Source: Anaerolineales bacterium
Lineage (GTDB): Bacteria; Chloroflexota; Anaerolineae; Anaerolineales; Villigracilaceae
Length of the DNA stretch: 64,000 bases
Assembly (NCBI GenBank): GCA_016744335.1
Contig: JADGEO010000012.1
Location: 1-64,000 of the forward strand
Reading direction: 5' to 3'
The notes under the pieces were generated by a model. That model ran no database searches. It saw only the letters and a list, made by a program, of their open reading frames with translations, and was not told the origin of the DNA. Position numbers and translations under genes: made by a program. Shown piece by piece: positions 50,848-60,335 of the stretch. Position 1 is the first letter of the stretch; every line of letters starts with the position of its first letter.

Positions 50848-53800
50848 CTACTCGTGCTCGACCATCTTGATAAAAACTTCAACAATTTCTGGGTCAAAGC
50901 GCGTGCCGCTTTCATTTCTTATATAGTCCATCACGGTTTTCTTCTCCCAAGCATCACGATAAGAACGATTTGTAAGCAACGCATCCCAGGTATCAATTAT
51001 TGAAAAAACTCGTGCGGCTAAAGGAATCTCTTTGCCTTTTAGCCCGCGTGGATAACCGTTGCCATCCCAGCGTTCGTGGTGGCAGTAGGGAATATCTAAA
51101 GCAGGGAGCAGGTATGGGATTTCAGAAATCATATCATAAGCAAATTGAGGGTGTTGCCGCATAATTGCCCACTCTCCTTTAGTAAGCGGACCTCGTTTGC
51201 GGAGAATATTATCAGGAATGCCCATTTTGCCAATATCGTGGAGTAGCGCACCGCGATTTACATGCTCAAGCTCTTCTTCTGCCATGCCTACTTCGCGTGC
51301 AAGCTGTAAGCTAAGCTCTGTAACATTAATGGTGTGTTCTTGAGTATCTTCATCGCGTAACCCAAGTGCTTTTCCCCACCCCTCTAGGGTTAAATCGTAG
51401 GCGCGAGAAAGCTCTTTTTTACTTTGCTTTAAGTTCTTTAGCAGGTAGTGGTTGTTAATGGCTATTGCCGCTTGCCCAGCAAGAGTTTGGAGAAAAACTT
51501 CTTTCTCAGATGGCATAGCGAGTTTTTCGCGATGGAAAACTTCGAGCACGCCCAATGTTTCACCTTTAGCAACTAGCGGTACACAATAATAGGAAGAGAA
51601 GTTTTCAGCAAGGAACCAAGAAGAGCGCGCACAGGTTTCATTTTCATGAGGCGATTTTGTATACTGTAATCTACGTTTTTCTATGGCGTTGCGAGGTAAG
51701 CCTTTTTCTGATTCAAGAAGGGTGTTTGAGAATGTGTTTGCGTGGAAGCCTTTTCCGATAAAGTATTTTAGGTTTTGGGAAGGGGGTTCTAATAAAAGAA
51801 CACTCACCGCACTTGCGCCCAATAGCGAAACTGTGTGGTTAACGAGAAGCTGAAGCGTTATATTAAGGTCGAAATTTGCGCTAATTGCTGTATCTATATT
51901 TCGTAGTGCGCTAAGGTGTTTGACTTGCTCTTCTTTATGTTTACTAAGATGGCTCCGTTGAATAGCACTGCCTGATATTTCTGCAAGTGTGGATAAAAGG
52001 CGAACGTCATTTTTGTTGAACTGTCTTGGCTCCTCTGCCATGATGGCAATAACGCCGAGGGTTGTGCCTGTGGAGCGGATAGGCACCCATATCCCCGTCC
52101 AGCCATCGAGAAAGCGGTCTTTTTCTTGGATGTGATGGTCTTTTTTAAGACTTGAAGTTGTATAGGTTTTTTCACTTTGGTACACATGCCCAATTAAGCC
52201 AGTGTCATTTTTTTGTCGAGTGGGTTTTATCTCACTAATCCAACCGTGGGAAATGGCGCGATATACCTCTTCTGTAGCCGAGTCGTTGAGCCAGACAGAA
52301 TAAACATCTATATTAAATGATTTCCTGATTTCAGTTAATAAAACAGATAATAGTTCTTTTTGGGTTTTTGCGCTTCGTAAAGCAGTCGATATTCGGTTTA
52401 TTGCCTCTAGCTCAGCTAAGCGATTATTCAGTTCTTCAAATTGTTTGGCACTATGCACGGCTCCAGCAACTTGTGTGGCAAAGAGAGACATAACTCGTTG
52501 GTCAGCCTCTGTAAAAAGATGGGTATTCGGATGTATCTCATAAAAAGTCATTACGCCAATTAAGTTTCCAGCGTAAAGCATAGGGATACCTAATATGGAG
52601 GTTGTATTATTATGTTCCTCAAATTGAGCAGATTTTTTCTTCCAAGTATGATAATTATCAATACGTAATGCTTTTAATCTTTCAGCAACACGCCCCGCTA
52701 CCCCCTCGCCTATTGCAAGGGATGTAACCATAACTTTTTTTGTGCAATCTCTTGACAACCCATAGGTAGATGCAGGAGTAAGCCTTTCAGTTTTTGAGTT
52801 ATATAGATATATATCAGCACAAGTTACCCCCAAGAGAAGAGCTGCGCGCTCAAGCGTGGTGTTGAGGAGAGTGTCTAATTCTTGTGGAGTAACAAGGTCT
52901 TGGGTAATTCTATATATTTCTGTAAATTCTTTGCCTCGTTGAGTCGTTTCGTTGAAAAGGCGTATGTTTTCTATAGCAGATGCGGCATAAGATGCCAGCA
53001 TTTCTAATAGAGTTTTCTCTTCGTCGGAGTAGGCATTGGCGTTATAACTTTGGGCAGAAATTGCGCCAATTAGCTTTTCTCCAACATACATCGGCGAAAT
53101 AAGACGGGAACGCACTTTTTTTTGCGAGCCAAAATGAGTTTTCTGTACTCGCAAACTTTCTGTTGATAAGTCTCTATCAATAAAAGAGCCTTTTGCTTTC
53201 TCTGTGAGAAAAATGATGCTGTTTCCTCGCGAGACTTCTCGAGCCTCATACTCTTTACCTTTATCTACTAAAAAAACAGCTTTATCTTTTTTGCCATCCT
53301 CTCCCCTTAGCAAAATCACAAAGGCTTCACAGGGCATCAGTTTCTCAGCGGCATGATAAATTGCCTCGTAAGTTTCCTCCCCAGACCTTTCTACACGTAG
53401 AATATCCTGACTTAGGCGGTGTAAAACAATGCGCTTATCCGCCGCTTCCAAGGCTCTTTCATAGAGGCGAGCATTATCAATAGCAGATGCGGCTTGATGT
53501 GCGAAGGTTTGCGCTAGTTCAGCATCTTTTTCTGTATAAGCATTAACTTTGTAGCTGTCCAATGTGATATGGCCAATTACTTTACTTCGTACAATCAATG
53601 GAATACTCATCCAGCCGCGTACATAGTCGGTGCCTGCCCATTTCGAAAACCGAGTGTTTTTTTGTGCATCTGCAAGAATAATGGGGTGAGCATCTTTAAT
53701 CAGTTTTGCTAAAAAGAAATTTTTAGTTGAAAAAGTTTTTCCTAACTGGTTCTCTATATTTGGTAAACCGTGCCCAGCAGTTAGCCTAATTACATCTCCC

Positions 53801-55830
53801 TCAAGCAACATAATCGCGGCACTGTCGTATGGAATTGCCCGTTTTATAGAAGCAAGAATTGTATTAAGCACTTCTTCTAAATTAAGCGAAGATGAAATCG
53901 TATGGGCAGATTGCCTCAAAGTTTCAGCCTCTTGTCGTCTCCCTTGTTCGGCATCAAAAAGGCGAGCATTTTCTATAGCAATTGCCGCCTGATGTGCGAA
54001 AGCCTGTACAATCCTTGCTCCTTCATCAGTAAAACACCCCTTTTCTTTACTGTCAATTGTTAGCATTCCAACAACTTTCTCTCGGACGACTAAAGGAACC
54101 CCCATCCAAGCGCGGATATGATTGTGTGGAGGCAAGCGAAAGGGCGCATGTTCCTCTTGTGCATCATTTAAAATAAGGATTTCTTTTTCCCGAATCACGC
54201 GTGTATTAGGGTTGGTATCGTTAAGAAAAAAGCGCATCCCTTTAACCTCGCCAGGGTTTAGCCAACCGCGTCCCGCAATGATTTTCAGGCTATCGGCATC
54301 TAAAACCTGAACGCTGGCACTATCGTAATCTAAAACCCGCGAGAGTTGTTCTAAAATACGCTGAACAGCCTCATCAATATTGAGCGATGCCGTCACGGCT
54401 AGGGCTGTCTCTCTCAATATATCAGACTCTTTTCGGAGTTTCTTCTCGGCATCAAAAAAGGTTGCGTTTTGTATGGCAATGGCGGCATGACTAGCAAAAG
54501 ACATTACGAGCCGTGCATCTTTTTGGGTGAAGTGATTAACTTTCCCACTATCTAAGGCGAGAACACCAATCGTCTTATCTTGAACAATTAGAGGAACGCC
54601 CATCCATGATTGAATAGAGGGTACCTCAAGAAATGTGGAGTAAGCCTTTGGTGCATTATCTAAGATTACAGGAAGTTTCGTCTGAATGACCTCCGTATTA
54701 GGGTTGTCTCCAGGGTAAGGGATACGCCGATCCTTTTCTTTTATGAGAACTAGGTCGCCGCGCCCTCCTACTATTTTCAAATAGTTGCCACTGAGCAATT
54801 GAACTGATGCACTATCAAAAGAGACTACATCTGAAAGCTCTTTAAGGATAAGGCTGATAGCTTTTTCCTTATCTAAAACAGTTGTTAGTACTGTAGAAGA
54901 TTCTTGCAGTTTTTCAGCAAACCTCCGCCGTTTTTTTTCTGTTTCAAGAAGGCGTATTTTCTCAAGTGCTGTAGCTGTTTGCCCTGCTATAGTGAGCAAT
55001 AAACGCTCATCATTCGTATCGAAAAAGTTTAGTTTTGAACTTTCTGCATTGATGACGCCTAAAATTTCCTCTCCCACTTTAAGGGGAACACACAATTCAG
55101 AGCGAGATGAAGAGTTAAACTCTATATATTCAGAAGATTTTGCAACATTTTTTACGCAAAGAGCTTTTCTCGTTGTAGCGACCTTACCCGTTATCCCTTT
55201 TGAAAGAGGGATAGGCATAAATACTTGTTCTATGGAAACACCCTGATAAGAGGGGTGCGGTTGTAGCATCTGAGTATCTTTGTCCAATAAAAGAATACCG
55301 AAATTGTCGGGATATAGCGTGTTGCCAATGATGTTGGTAATCTGTCGAATTAAGTCTTTGCGACTTACCGACTGCGTGCTTGCGTACGCCGTTGCCTGTA
55401 AGATATTCAATTCATTAAGTTGTCGCTTAAGAGTGGCTTCATTTTTTTTTCTTTGTCGCAAATCATGCCCAACAAGAAGAATTTCATCAAAATCTTCTTG
55501 GTCTGTGATAACAGGTGTAGAGCGCATCCCTATTGGAATCTTTTCCTTTGTTTTGCTGATAATTTGAATTTCATAAGTGTAAGCGTCTTTTTGCCCCATT
55601 TTTCTTTGCTTATAGCGTTGTTCCATATCTTCGCGGAGCTTAGGGAATAAAAATTTCTCAACCGATTCCCCCTGTGTTTCCTCAGCGCTATAGCCTGAGA
55701 TTTCCGTCCACGCAGGGTTAACATAGATAATCTTGCCCCGAAGGTCATGGGTCATGATAATATCGCGAGAACTTTCAGCCAGTAGACGATAGTAATTGTC
55801 TTTTTTCTTTGTCTCGTTACTTTTGCTCAT
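50848..55830 (-). CDS. giant PAS-GAF(x8)-HD-GYP signalling protein
   Basis: This 1660-residue protein has an N-terminal PAS domain (SRDIIMTHDLRGKIIYVNPA), about eight GAF domains in series, and a C-terminal HD-GYP domain. The HD-GYP domain has HDIGKMGIPD, HHERWDGNGYPRGLKG and the expected metal-binding residues, so c-di-GMP phosphodiesterase activity is likely. No membrane segment is seen. The frame is open to 55953. The ATG at 55830 (MSKSNETKKK) was chosen since the upstream residues do not look conserved, but the start is uncertain. The GAF ligands are unknown. Confidence 0.9.
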   Translation of the reverse strand: MSKSNETKKKDNYYRLLAESSRDIIMTHDLRGKIIYVNPAWTEISGYSAEETQGESVEKFLFPKLREDMEQRYKQRKMGQKDAYTYEIQIISKTKEKIPIGMRSTPVITDQEDFDEILLVGHDLRQRKKNEATLKRQLNELNILQATAYASTQSVSRKDLIRQITNIIGNTLYPDNFGILLLDKDTQMLQPHPSYQGVSIEQVFMPIPLSKGITGKVATTRKALCVKNVAKSSEYIEFNSSSRSELCVPLKVGEEILGVINAESSKLNFFDTNDERLLLTIAGQTATALEKIRLLETEKKRRRFAEKLQESSTVLTTVLDKEKAISLILKELSDVVSFDSASVQLLSGNYLKIVGGRGDLVLIKEKDRRIPYPGDNPNTEVIQTKLPVILDNAPKAYSTFLEVPSIQSWMGVPLIVQDKTIGVLALDSGKVNHFTQKDARLVMSFASHAAIAIQNATFFDAEKKLRKESDILRETALAVTASLNIDEAVQRILEQLSRVLDYDSASVQVLDADSLKIIAGRGWLNPGEVKGMRFFLNDTNPNTRVIREKEILILNDAQEEHAPFRLPPHNHIRAWMGVPLVVREKVVGMLTIDSKEKGCFTDEGARIVQAFAHQAAIAIENARLFDAEQGRRQEAETLRQSAHTISSSLNLEEVLNTILASIKRAIPYDSAAIMLLEGDVIRLTAGHGLPNIENQLGKTFSTKNFFLAKLIKDAHPIILADAQKNTRFSKWAGTDYVRGWMSIPLIVRSKVIGHITLDSYKVNAYTEKDAELAQTFAHQAASAIDNARLYERALEAADKRIVLHRLSQDILRVERSGEETYEAIYHAAEKLMPCEAFVILLRGEDGKKDKAVFLVDKGKEYEAREVSRGNSIIFLTEKAKGSFIDRDLSTESLRVQKTHFGSQKKVRSRLISPMYVGEKLIGAISAQSYNANAYSDEEKTLLEMLASYAASAIENIRLFNETTQRGKEFTEIYRITQDLVTPQELDTLLNTTLERAALLLGVTCADIYLYNSKTERLTPASTYGLSRDCTKKVMVTSLAIGEGVAGRVAERLKALRIDNYHTWKKKSAQFEEHNNTTSILGIPMLYAGNLIGVMTFYEIHPNTHLFTEADQRVMSLFATQVAGAVHSAKQFEELNNRLAELEAINRISTALRSAKTQKELLSVLLTEIRKSFNIDVYSVWLNDSATEEVYRAISHGWISEIKPTRQKNDTGLIGHVYQSEKTYTTSSLKKDHHIQEKDRFLDGWTGIWVPIRSTGTTLGVIAIMAEEPRQFNKNDVRLLSTLAEISGSAIQRSHLSKHKEEQVKHLSALRNIDTAISANFDLNITLQLLVNHTVSLLGASAVSVLLLEPPSQNLKYFIGKGFHANTFSNTLLESEKGLPRNAIEKRRLQYTKSPHENETCARSSWFLAENFSSYYCVPLVAKGETLGVLEVFHREKLAMPSEKEVFLQTLAGQAAIAINNHYLLKNLKQSKKELSRAYDLTLEGWGKALGLRDEDTQEHTINVTELSLQLAREVGMAEEELEHVNRGALLHDIGKMGIPDNILRKRGPLTKGEWAIMRQHPQFAYDMISEIPYLLPALDIPYCHHERWDGNGYPRGLKGKEIPLAARVFSIIDTWDALLTNRSYRDAWEKKTVMDYIRNESGTRFDPEIVEVFIKMVEHE

Positions 55831-55993
55831 TGTGTGTTTATGATTATTTGATTTTTGCAATAAGTCTTTCAGTAATGGGAGGTATTGTACCTTAGTCTTT
55901 AAATGATTCTTATTTAAAAATAGGATAGCGCAACATGCAGATGCCTCTGGCAAAGATGGCGGAATTCCTGAATTGGTAATATGCTGTTAAAGC

Positions 55994-56027
55994 AAAAAAG
56001 ATGAGCGTTGCTCATCTTTCTTTTTTC
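55994..56027 (-). terminator. terminator of the tRNA-Phe-Gly-Cys operon
   Basis: On the minus strand AAAGATGAGC/GCTCATCTTT with a 3-base loop and a T run lies just past tRNA-Cys. A and T runs on both sides could allow bidirectional use. Confidence 0.88.
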
Positions 56028-56032
56028 GTTAA

Positions 56033-56104
56033 AGGCGACGACGGGACTCGAACCCGTGCTACAGGTTTTGCAGACCCGTGCCTTACCAACTTGGCTACGT
56101 CGCC
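56033..56104 (-). tRNA. tRNA-Cys (anticodon GCA)
   Basis: On the minus strand the acceptor stem is GGCGACG/CGTCGCC with discriminator T (U73, a Cys identity base). The anticodon loop is CTGCAAA, and the T-arm is ACGGGTTCGAGTCCCGT. CCA is not encoded. Confidence 0.96.
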
Positions 56105-56116
56105 ATGGTTGTTATG

Positions 56117-56188
<72 letters not shown>

Positions 56189-56220
56189 AATTACTATTTT
56201 GGCCAAAATTTCTGACCAAG

Positions 56221-56293
56221 TGCCGAGAGACAGAATCGAACTGACGACACCGCGATTTTCAGTCGCGTGCTCTACCAACTGAGCTATCTCGGC
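56221..56293 (-). tRNA. tRNA-Phe (anticodon GAA)
   Basis: On the minus strand the acceptor stem is GCCGAGA/TCTCGGC with discriminator A. The anticodon loop is CTGAAAA and the D-arm is GCTCAGTTGGTAGAGC. CCA is not encoded. It is the first tRNA after the promoter at 56322. Confidence 0.96.
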
Positions 56294-56321
56294 GAGAACA
56301 TTCATTTGTTAAGCGGCTGGT

Positions 56322-56350
56322 ATTCTACCCGCACTTATAATGCTTGTCAA
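56322..56350 (-). promoter_or_regulatory. promoter of the tRNA-Phe-Gly-Cys operon
   Basis: On the minus strand TTGACA (56345-56350), a 17-base spacer and TAGAAT (56322-56327) lie about 29 bases before tRNA-Phe. Confidence 0.88.
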
Positions 56351-56385
56351 GAAAAAAGACACTTTAAATTGACATCAAATCCACC

Positions 56386-56413
56386 TTGACGCTACACTCA
56401 CTTAAGGTAAAAT
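56386..56413 (+). promoter_or_regulatory. promoter of tRNA-Leu(UAA)
   Basis: TTGACG (56386-56391), a 16-base spacer and TAAAAT (56408-56413) lie 31 bases before the tRNA. It is divergent from the neighbouring tRNA operon promoter. Confidence 0.75.
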
Positions 56414-56444
56414 TGCTTTCGCATTGCAGATAACTGCATTGTGT

Positions 56445-56531
56445 GGGGCGATGGCGGAATTGGCAGACGCAACGGACTTAAAATCCGTCGGTATTTATAC
56501 CTTGTGGGTTCGACCCCCACTCGCCCTACCA
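56445..56531 (+). tRNA. tRNA-Leu (anticodon UAA), CCA encoded
   Basis: The acceptor stem is GGGGCGA/TCGCCCT (first pair G-U), and the D-region is TGGCGGAATTGGCAGACGC. The anticodon stem ACGGA/TCCGT carries the loop CTTAAAA. A long class II variable arm and the T-arm GTGGGTTCGACCCCCAC are present, with CCA at the end. Confidence 0.96.
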
Positions 56532-56568
56532 AAACTCCCGTTTCTTTGAGAAACGGGAGTTTTTTTAT
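56531..56568 (+). terminator. terminator after tRNA-Leu(UAA)
   Basis: AAAACTCCCGTTTC/GAAACGGGAGTTTT, a perfect 14-bp stem with a 4-base loop, is followed by a T run. Confidence 0.93.
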
Positions 56569-56592
56569 AAAATGAGCCAAAAAGGAAAATTT

Positions 56593-57108
56593 ATGCCCCG
56601 CAGTGAGCAAGGCTTAACCCATGACCGGTACATCTGTATTCCGCGTACCTTGATATTCTTAACACGTGATGATTCGGTTTTGTTGTTAAAAGGCGCATCC
56701 ACAAAACGAATTTGGGCGAATAAATATAATGGTGTTGGTGGGCATGTAGAACGTGGCGAGGATATTCTCTCCTCTGCCGAACGTGAATTATTAGAAGAAA
56801 CAGGGCTTTTTGCAGAATTGCGCCTAGTTGGCACCCTGCAAGTGGATGTAGAACCAGACGCAGGGATTTCAGTTTATATTTTCACAGGGGAAGCCGAGCA
56901 GGGGGAGCCGCGCTCATCAGAAGAAGGTAGCCTCGAATGGATTCCCTTTGTTGAGCTTAAAGAATACCCCCTTGTAGAAGATGTAGCAATTCTTTTAGAA
57001 AAAATTAGAGAGATGGACGAGCAAGCTCCTCCATTTTCTGCGCGCTCATTTTATGATGATGATGACGAGAAACTTCAAGTCTGTTTTGCTAAGAAAAACA
57101 GACTCTGA
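56593..57108 (+). CDS. Nudix hydrolase
   Basis: This 171-residue Nudix protein has a Nudix box reading GHVERGEDILSSAERELLEETG (given in parts: GHVERGED, then RELLEETG), a small variation on GX5EX7REUXEEXGU. Such enzymes cleave nucleoside diphosphates linked to other groups and often clean oxidised nucleotides. The frame is open to an ATG at 56572, but that start abuts the terminator T run. The ATG at 56593, with a GGAAA site 7 bases upstream, is preferred. The substrate is unknown. Confidence 0.88.
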   Translation: MPRSEQGLTHDRYICIPRTLIFLTRDDSVLLLKGASTKRIWANKYNGVGGHVERGEDILSSAERELLEETGLFAELRLVGTLQVDVEPDAGISVYIFTGEAEQGEPRSSEEGSLEWIPFVELKEYPLVEDVAILLEKIREMDEQAPPFSARSFYDDDDEKLQVCFAKKNRL

Positions 57109-57266
57109 TTTTGCGAGAATATTCATCACTGACCACGCCGCATTCGCCGAGATGAAAAGCCAGACTTGCCCGTGAATGCCGCCAGCAATGATGATTGTGT
57201 CTGCGTATTGCTCGCTTTTCAAATTTTAGACTTGCTAAGTCCTTTGTTCTAAACCATAATTAGCAC

Positions 57267-60200
57267 ATGTTAAATCCCGATTTCACCCACGAATTCCAGC
57301 GCAACACGCTCGGCGATTTTCGCGCCGATCCCATCACCCGCACCCTCTACAGCACAGACGCATCCATTTATCAAATCACGCCTAAGGCTGTTTTCATCCC
57401 GCGCCACCAAGAAGATTTGCACGCGGCGGTAGAAATTTCAGCCAAATATGGAGTTCCGATTTTGCCGCGTGGTTCTGGGTCATCTTTGGCAGGGCAGGCG
57501 GTGGGGGATGCCCTGATTCTGGATTTATCGCGCTATCTCGACAAAATACTGGATGTGGACTCCGAATCCCGCACAGCGACTGTAGAACCAGGCGTGACGC
57601 TCTCTAACTTGAACTTGCTCGTTGGCAAATTAGGCTTGGGATTTGGTCCCGACCCCGCCTCCGCCGACCGCGCTACGATGGGTGGCGTGATTGGCAACAA
57701 CGCCACTGGCGCGCACTCCATTCGCTATGGCATGGCCGCCGACCATCTCCTCAGCACCGATGTGATTTTGGCAGATGGTTCTCTGGCAATTTTTGATGAA
57801 ATTACGCTAGAAAGAGCCAATCAACTAGCACAGGATGTTCAAGAGACATCTTTTTTCCATCTTTCATCTTCTATCCCTTCCCCGAATTTCGAAGCAACCA
57901 TTTACTCAGCCGCTCTCCACATCCGCAAGCAATATGATGAAGAAATTCGCCAAAGATGGGTGAAAACTTGGCGGAACACATCTGGTTATAGATTGAATTA
58001 TCTTCTTCCGTGGTCGCCTTCAAGACCGCCGCAATGGGACGAAGAGCATTACCCCAATCTTCAGTCTTCAACATTAAACCTTGCGCCACTAATGGCTGGT
58101 TCGGAGGGAACACTCGCTATAATTCGCAAAATGACCGTTAATCTCGTTCGTGTGCCCCAAGAGAAGGTCTTGGTTGTGATGCCTTTTGAGAGCATCGTTG
58201 AAGCTGTTGAAACCGTTCCCGCTATTTTGGAGAAGAAACCTTCGGCGGTTGAGTTATTACCGCGTAGCTTGATTGAGTTGGCACGAGAAGTCCCCGCTTA
58301 TGCGCCGCTAATTGATTTTATAGATGGAGACTCTGCTGAGTTGTTGATTGTTGAGTTTTCGGGTGACAATCTCAATTCTTTGGAAAAGCAAGCAAAAGCA
58401 TTAGGCAATCATTTAATTATTAGCGATAAAAAAGCGCAATCAAATATCTGGAAAGTTCGTAAAGTTGGGCTAGGTATCTTATCTACATCTACAAGCTCAA
58501 CGCGTGGTGTTACTTTTATCGAAGATTGTGCTGTCCCCGTAGAGCGATTGGGTGATTATGTTCGTGGCATGGAAGTAATTTTCAAGCAACACAAAACAAA
58601 AGGTGTTTTCTACGCCCACGCCTCGGCGGGATGCCTGCACATGCGCCCTGTTCTAAATCTACAATCTGCGCGCGGACGAGAAGAGTTGCGTGAAATCGCT
58701 GAAGCCGCGTTAGGATTGGTACTAAGCTTGGGCGGCGCAATGACTGGCGAACACGGCGATGGTCTCTCTCGTTCAGAATTTTTAGAAAAAATTTATGGAG
58801 AAGAAATCACAGGCGCTTTCCGCATTTTGAAGAATGCCGCTGACCCACAAAACTTACTCAACCCTGGCAAAATCGTCTCCCCGTTGTCAATGGATGAGAA
58901 TCTACGCTATGATGCAGAGTATTCAGCTAAACCTTTCACTGCGCCAGTTTTAGACTTTTCATCACAGGGCGGATTAGTGAATGCCATAGAAAACTGTAAT
59001 GGCGCAGGCGTTTGCCGAAAATTTGATGGCACAATGTGCCCATCATTTCAGGCAACCAGAGAAGAAAGTCACGCCACGCGTGGGAGGGCAAATCTTCTCA
59101 GGACTTTAGTATCAGGAAAAGATTTAACCGAGAAGGAACAAAGCAAGCTAGATAAAAGCACAAAAAGCCCTTCGTCGCACCTTGGCGGTTCCCTCGAAGA
59201 AGCCGTAGCCAACTCCCTCGACCTCTGCCTCGCCTGCAAGGGCTGTAAATCTGAGTGTCCTTCTGGCGTGGATATGGCGAAGTTGAAGTATGAATTTTTC
59301 AATTACTATTACAAATCACATCCTCGCAAATTACGCGACTATCTTTTTGGTTATATTGGTGTTTTGGCAAGGTTTGGCGCGCCTTTTGGGAGAATAGTAA
59401 ATTATGTGTTGGGTAATCAGGTGGTGGGGCATTTGGCGAAAAGTCTTTTGGGTGTTTCTGATGAGCGCGCTTTGCCGCAATTCAAATCATTGAAGACAGA
59501 TCACCTAATACCTAACCCTGATACCAATCCCGTTATTTATCTCCCTGATCCTTTCACTCGTTACTTTGAACCAGAGATTGAGCAAGCGACTCTAAAAGTT
59601 CTCCACGCGGCGGAATTGCACGTGATCACTTTACCTGTTCTTGGTGCGGGACGCACACTGATTTCAAAAGGTTTTCTGGAACAGGCAAAAAAACACGCAC
59701 AAAGGGTGCGCGAGGAAATAGTAAAAGTTGACCCTGATGGGAAGTATCCTGTTTTGGGGGCAGAGCCTTCTGAAATCTATACCCTCAAAGATGAATACCT
59801 CGACTTTTTCCCTAAGGATGCTGAGATGCAAGCCTTAAATGAACGTAGCTACCTTGTGGATGAGTTTTTGCTCAGAGAGAATAAGAATATTGAAAAACAT
59901 ATATTGCGCATAGCCAATAAAGTCAATCAAAAAAGCACACCTGGATTTGCTAGTAATACAAAAAAAGAAAAGGATAAAAAAATTTCCCTGCACGGACATT
60001 GCTACCAAAAAGCCCGTCCGCCTGTAGATGATGGTCTCCCCGTTGGGCAAGAAGCAACCGCCGAGATGCTCCGCGCAGTAGGCTATGAAGTTGAAATCAT
60101 CCCCTCTGGCTGTTGCGGGATGGCAGGCTCATTCGGATACGAAGAAGAGCATTACGAATTATCGATGAAGGTGGGGGAGTTGGTTCTTTTTCCTGCAATC

Positions 60201-60335
60201 CGCCAAAAGATAGCGGAAAACGGTACGGTGTCTGTCGCCGCACCAGGCACATCTTGCAGAGAGCAAATTAAGGATGGCGCGGGCGTCTCGGCTTCACATC
60301 CTCTTGTGTTGGTGGCAAATCTTATTGCTCAATAA
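57267..60335 (+). CDS. FAD-linked oxidase fused to Fe-S/CCG subunit (D-lactate/glycolate dehydrogenase-type)
   Basis: This 1022-residue fusion resembles GlcD-GlpC-type D-2-hydroxyacid dehydrogenases. The FAD-binding type 4 (PCMH) domain has PILPRGSGSSLAGQAVGDAL and PASADRATMGGVIGNNATGA. The FAD-oxidase C-terminal domain has GEHGDGLSRSEF. Two 4Fe-4S-type Cys clusters follow (CNGAGVCRKFDGTMCPS and CLACKGCKSECPSG). A CCG-type end (HGHCYQKA, SGCCGMAGSFGYE) completes it. It would pass electrons to quinone. The start lies 6 bases after CATAAT (57255-57260) with TTGCTA 17 bases upstream, and no Shine-Dalgarno site is seen. It overlaps the convergent cyclase gene by 14 bases. Confidence 0.9.
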   Translation: MLNPDFTHEFQRNTLGDFRADPITRTLYSTDASIYQITPKAVFIPRHQEDLHAAVEISAKYGVPILPRGSGSSLAGQAVGDALILDLSRYLDKILDVDSESRTATVEPGVTLSNLNLLVGKLGLGFGPDPASADRATMGGVIGNNATGAHSIRYGMAADHLLSTDVILADGSLAIFDEITLERANQLAQDVQETSFFHLSSSIPSPNFEATIYSAALHIRKQYDEEIRQRWVKTWRNTSGYRLNYLLPWSPSRPPQWDEEHYPNLQSSTLNLAPLMAGSEGTLAIIRKMTVNLVRVPQEKVLVVMPFESIVEAVETVPAILEKKPSAVELLPRSLIELAREVPAYAPLIDFIDGDSAELLIVEFSGDNLNSLEKQAKALGNHLIISDKKAQSNIWKVRKVGLGILSTSTSSTRGVTFIEDCAVPVERLGDYVRGMEVIFKQHKTKGVFYAHASAGCLHMRPVLNLQSARGREELREIAEAALGLVLSLGGAMTGEHGDGLSRSEFLEKIYGEEITGAFRILKNAADPQNLLNPGKIVSPLSMDENLRYDAEYSAKPFTAPVLDFSSQGGLVNAIENCNGAGVCRKFDGTMCPSFQATREESHATRGRANLLRTLVSGKDLTEKEQSKLDKSTKSPSSHLGGSLEEAVANSLDLCLACKGCKSECPSGVDMAKLKYEFFNYYYKSHPRKLRDYLFGYIGVLARFGAPFGRIVNYVLGNQVVGHLAKSLLGVSDERALPQFKSLKTDHLIPNPDTNPVIYLPDPFTRYFEPEIEQATLKVLHAAELHVITLPVLGAGRTLISKGFLEQAKKHAQRVREEIVKVDPDGKYPVLGAEPSEIYTLKDEYLDFFPKDAEMQALNERSYLVDEFLLRENKNIEKHILRIANKVNQKSTPGFASNTKKEKDKKISLHGHCYQKARPPVDDGLPVGQEATAEMLRAVGYEVEIIPSGCCGMAGSFGYEEEHYELSMKVGELVLFPAIRQKIAENGTVSVAAPGTSCREQIKDGAGVSASHPLVLVANLIAQ

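Noticed and set aside
55955-55998. Degenerate tRNA-Leu 5' half (ATGGCGGAATT...AATTGGTAATATGC)
   Set aside because: Only about 11 bases match a tRNA-Leu D-region and no anticodon stem or T-arm follows. Chance similarity cannot be excluded.
57110-57250. Minus-strand coding-like stretch (YADTIIIAGGIHGQVWLF)
   Set aside because: The frame lacks a start with a ribosome site and runs on antisense to the Nudix gene, and no family is recognised. It might be a remnant but is not supported enough to list.
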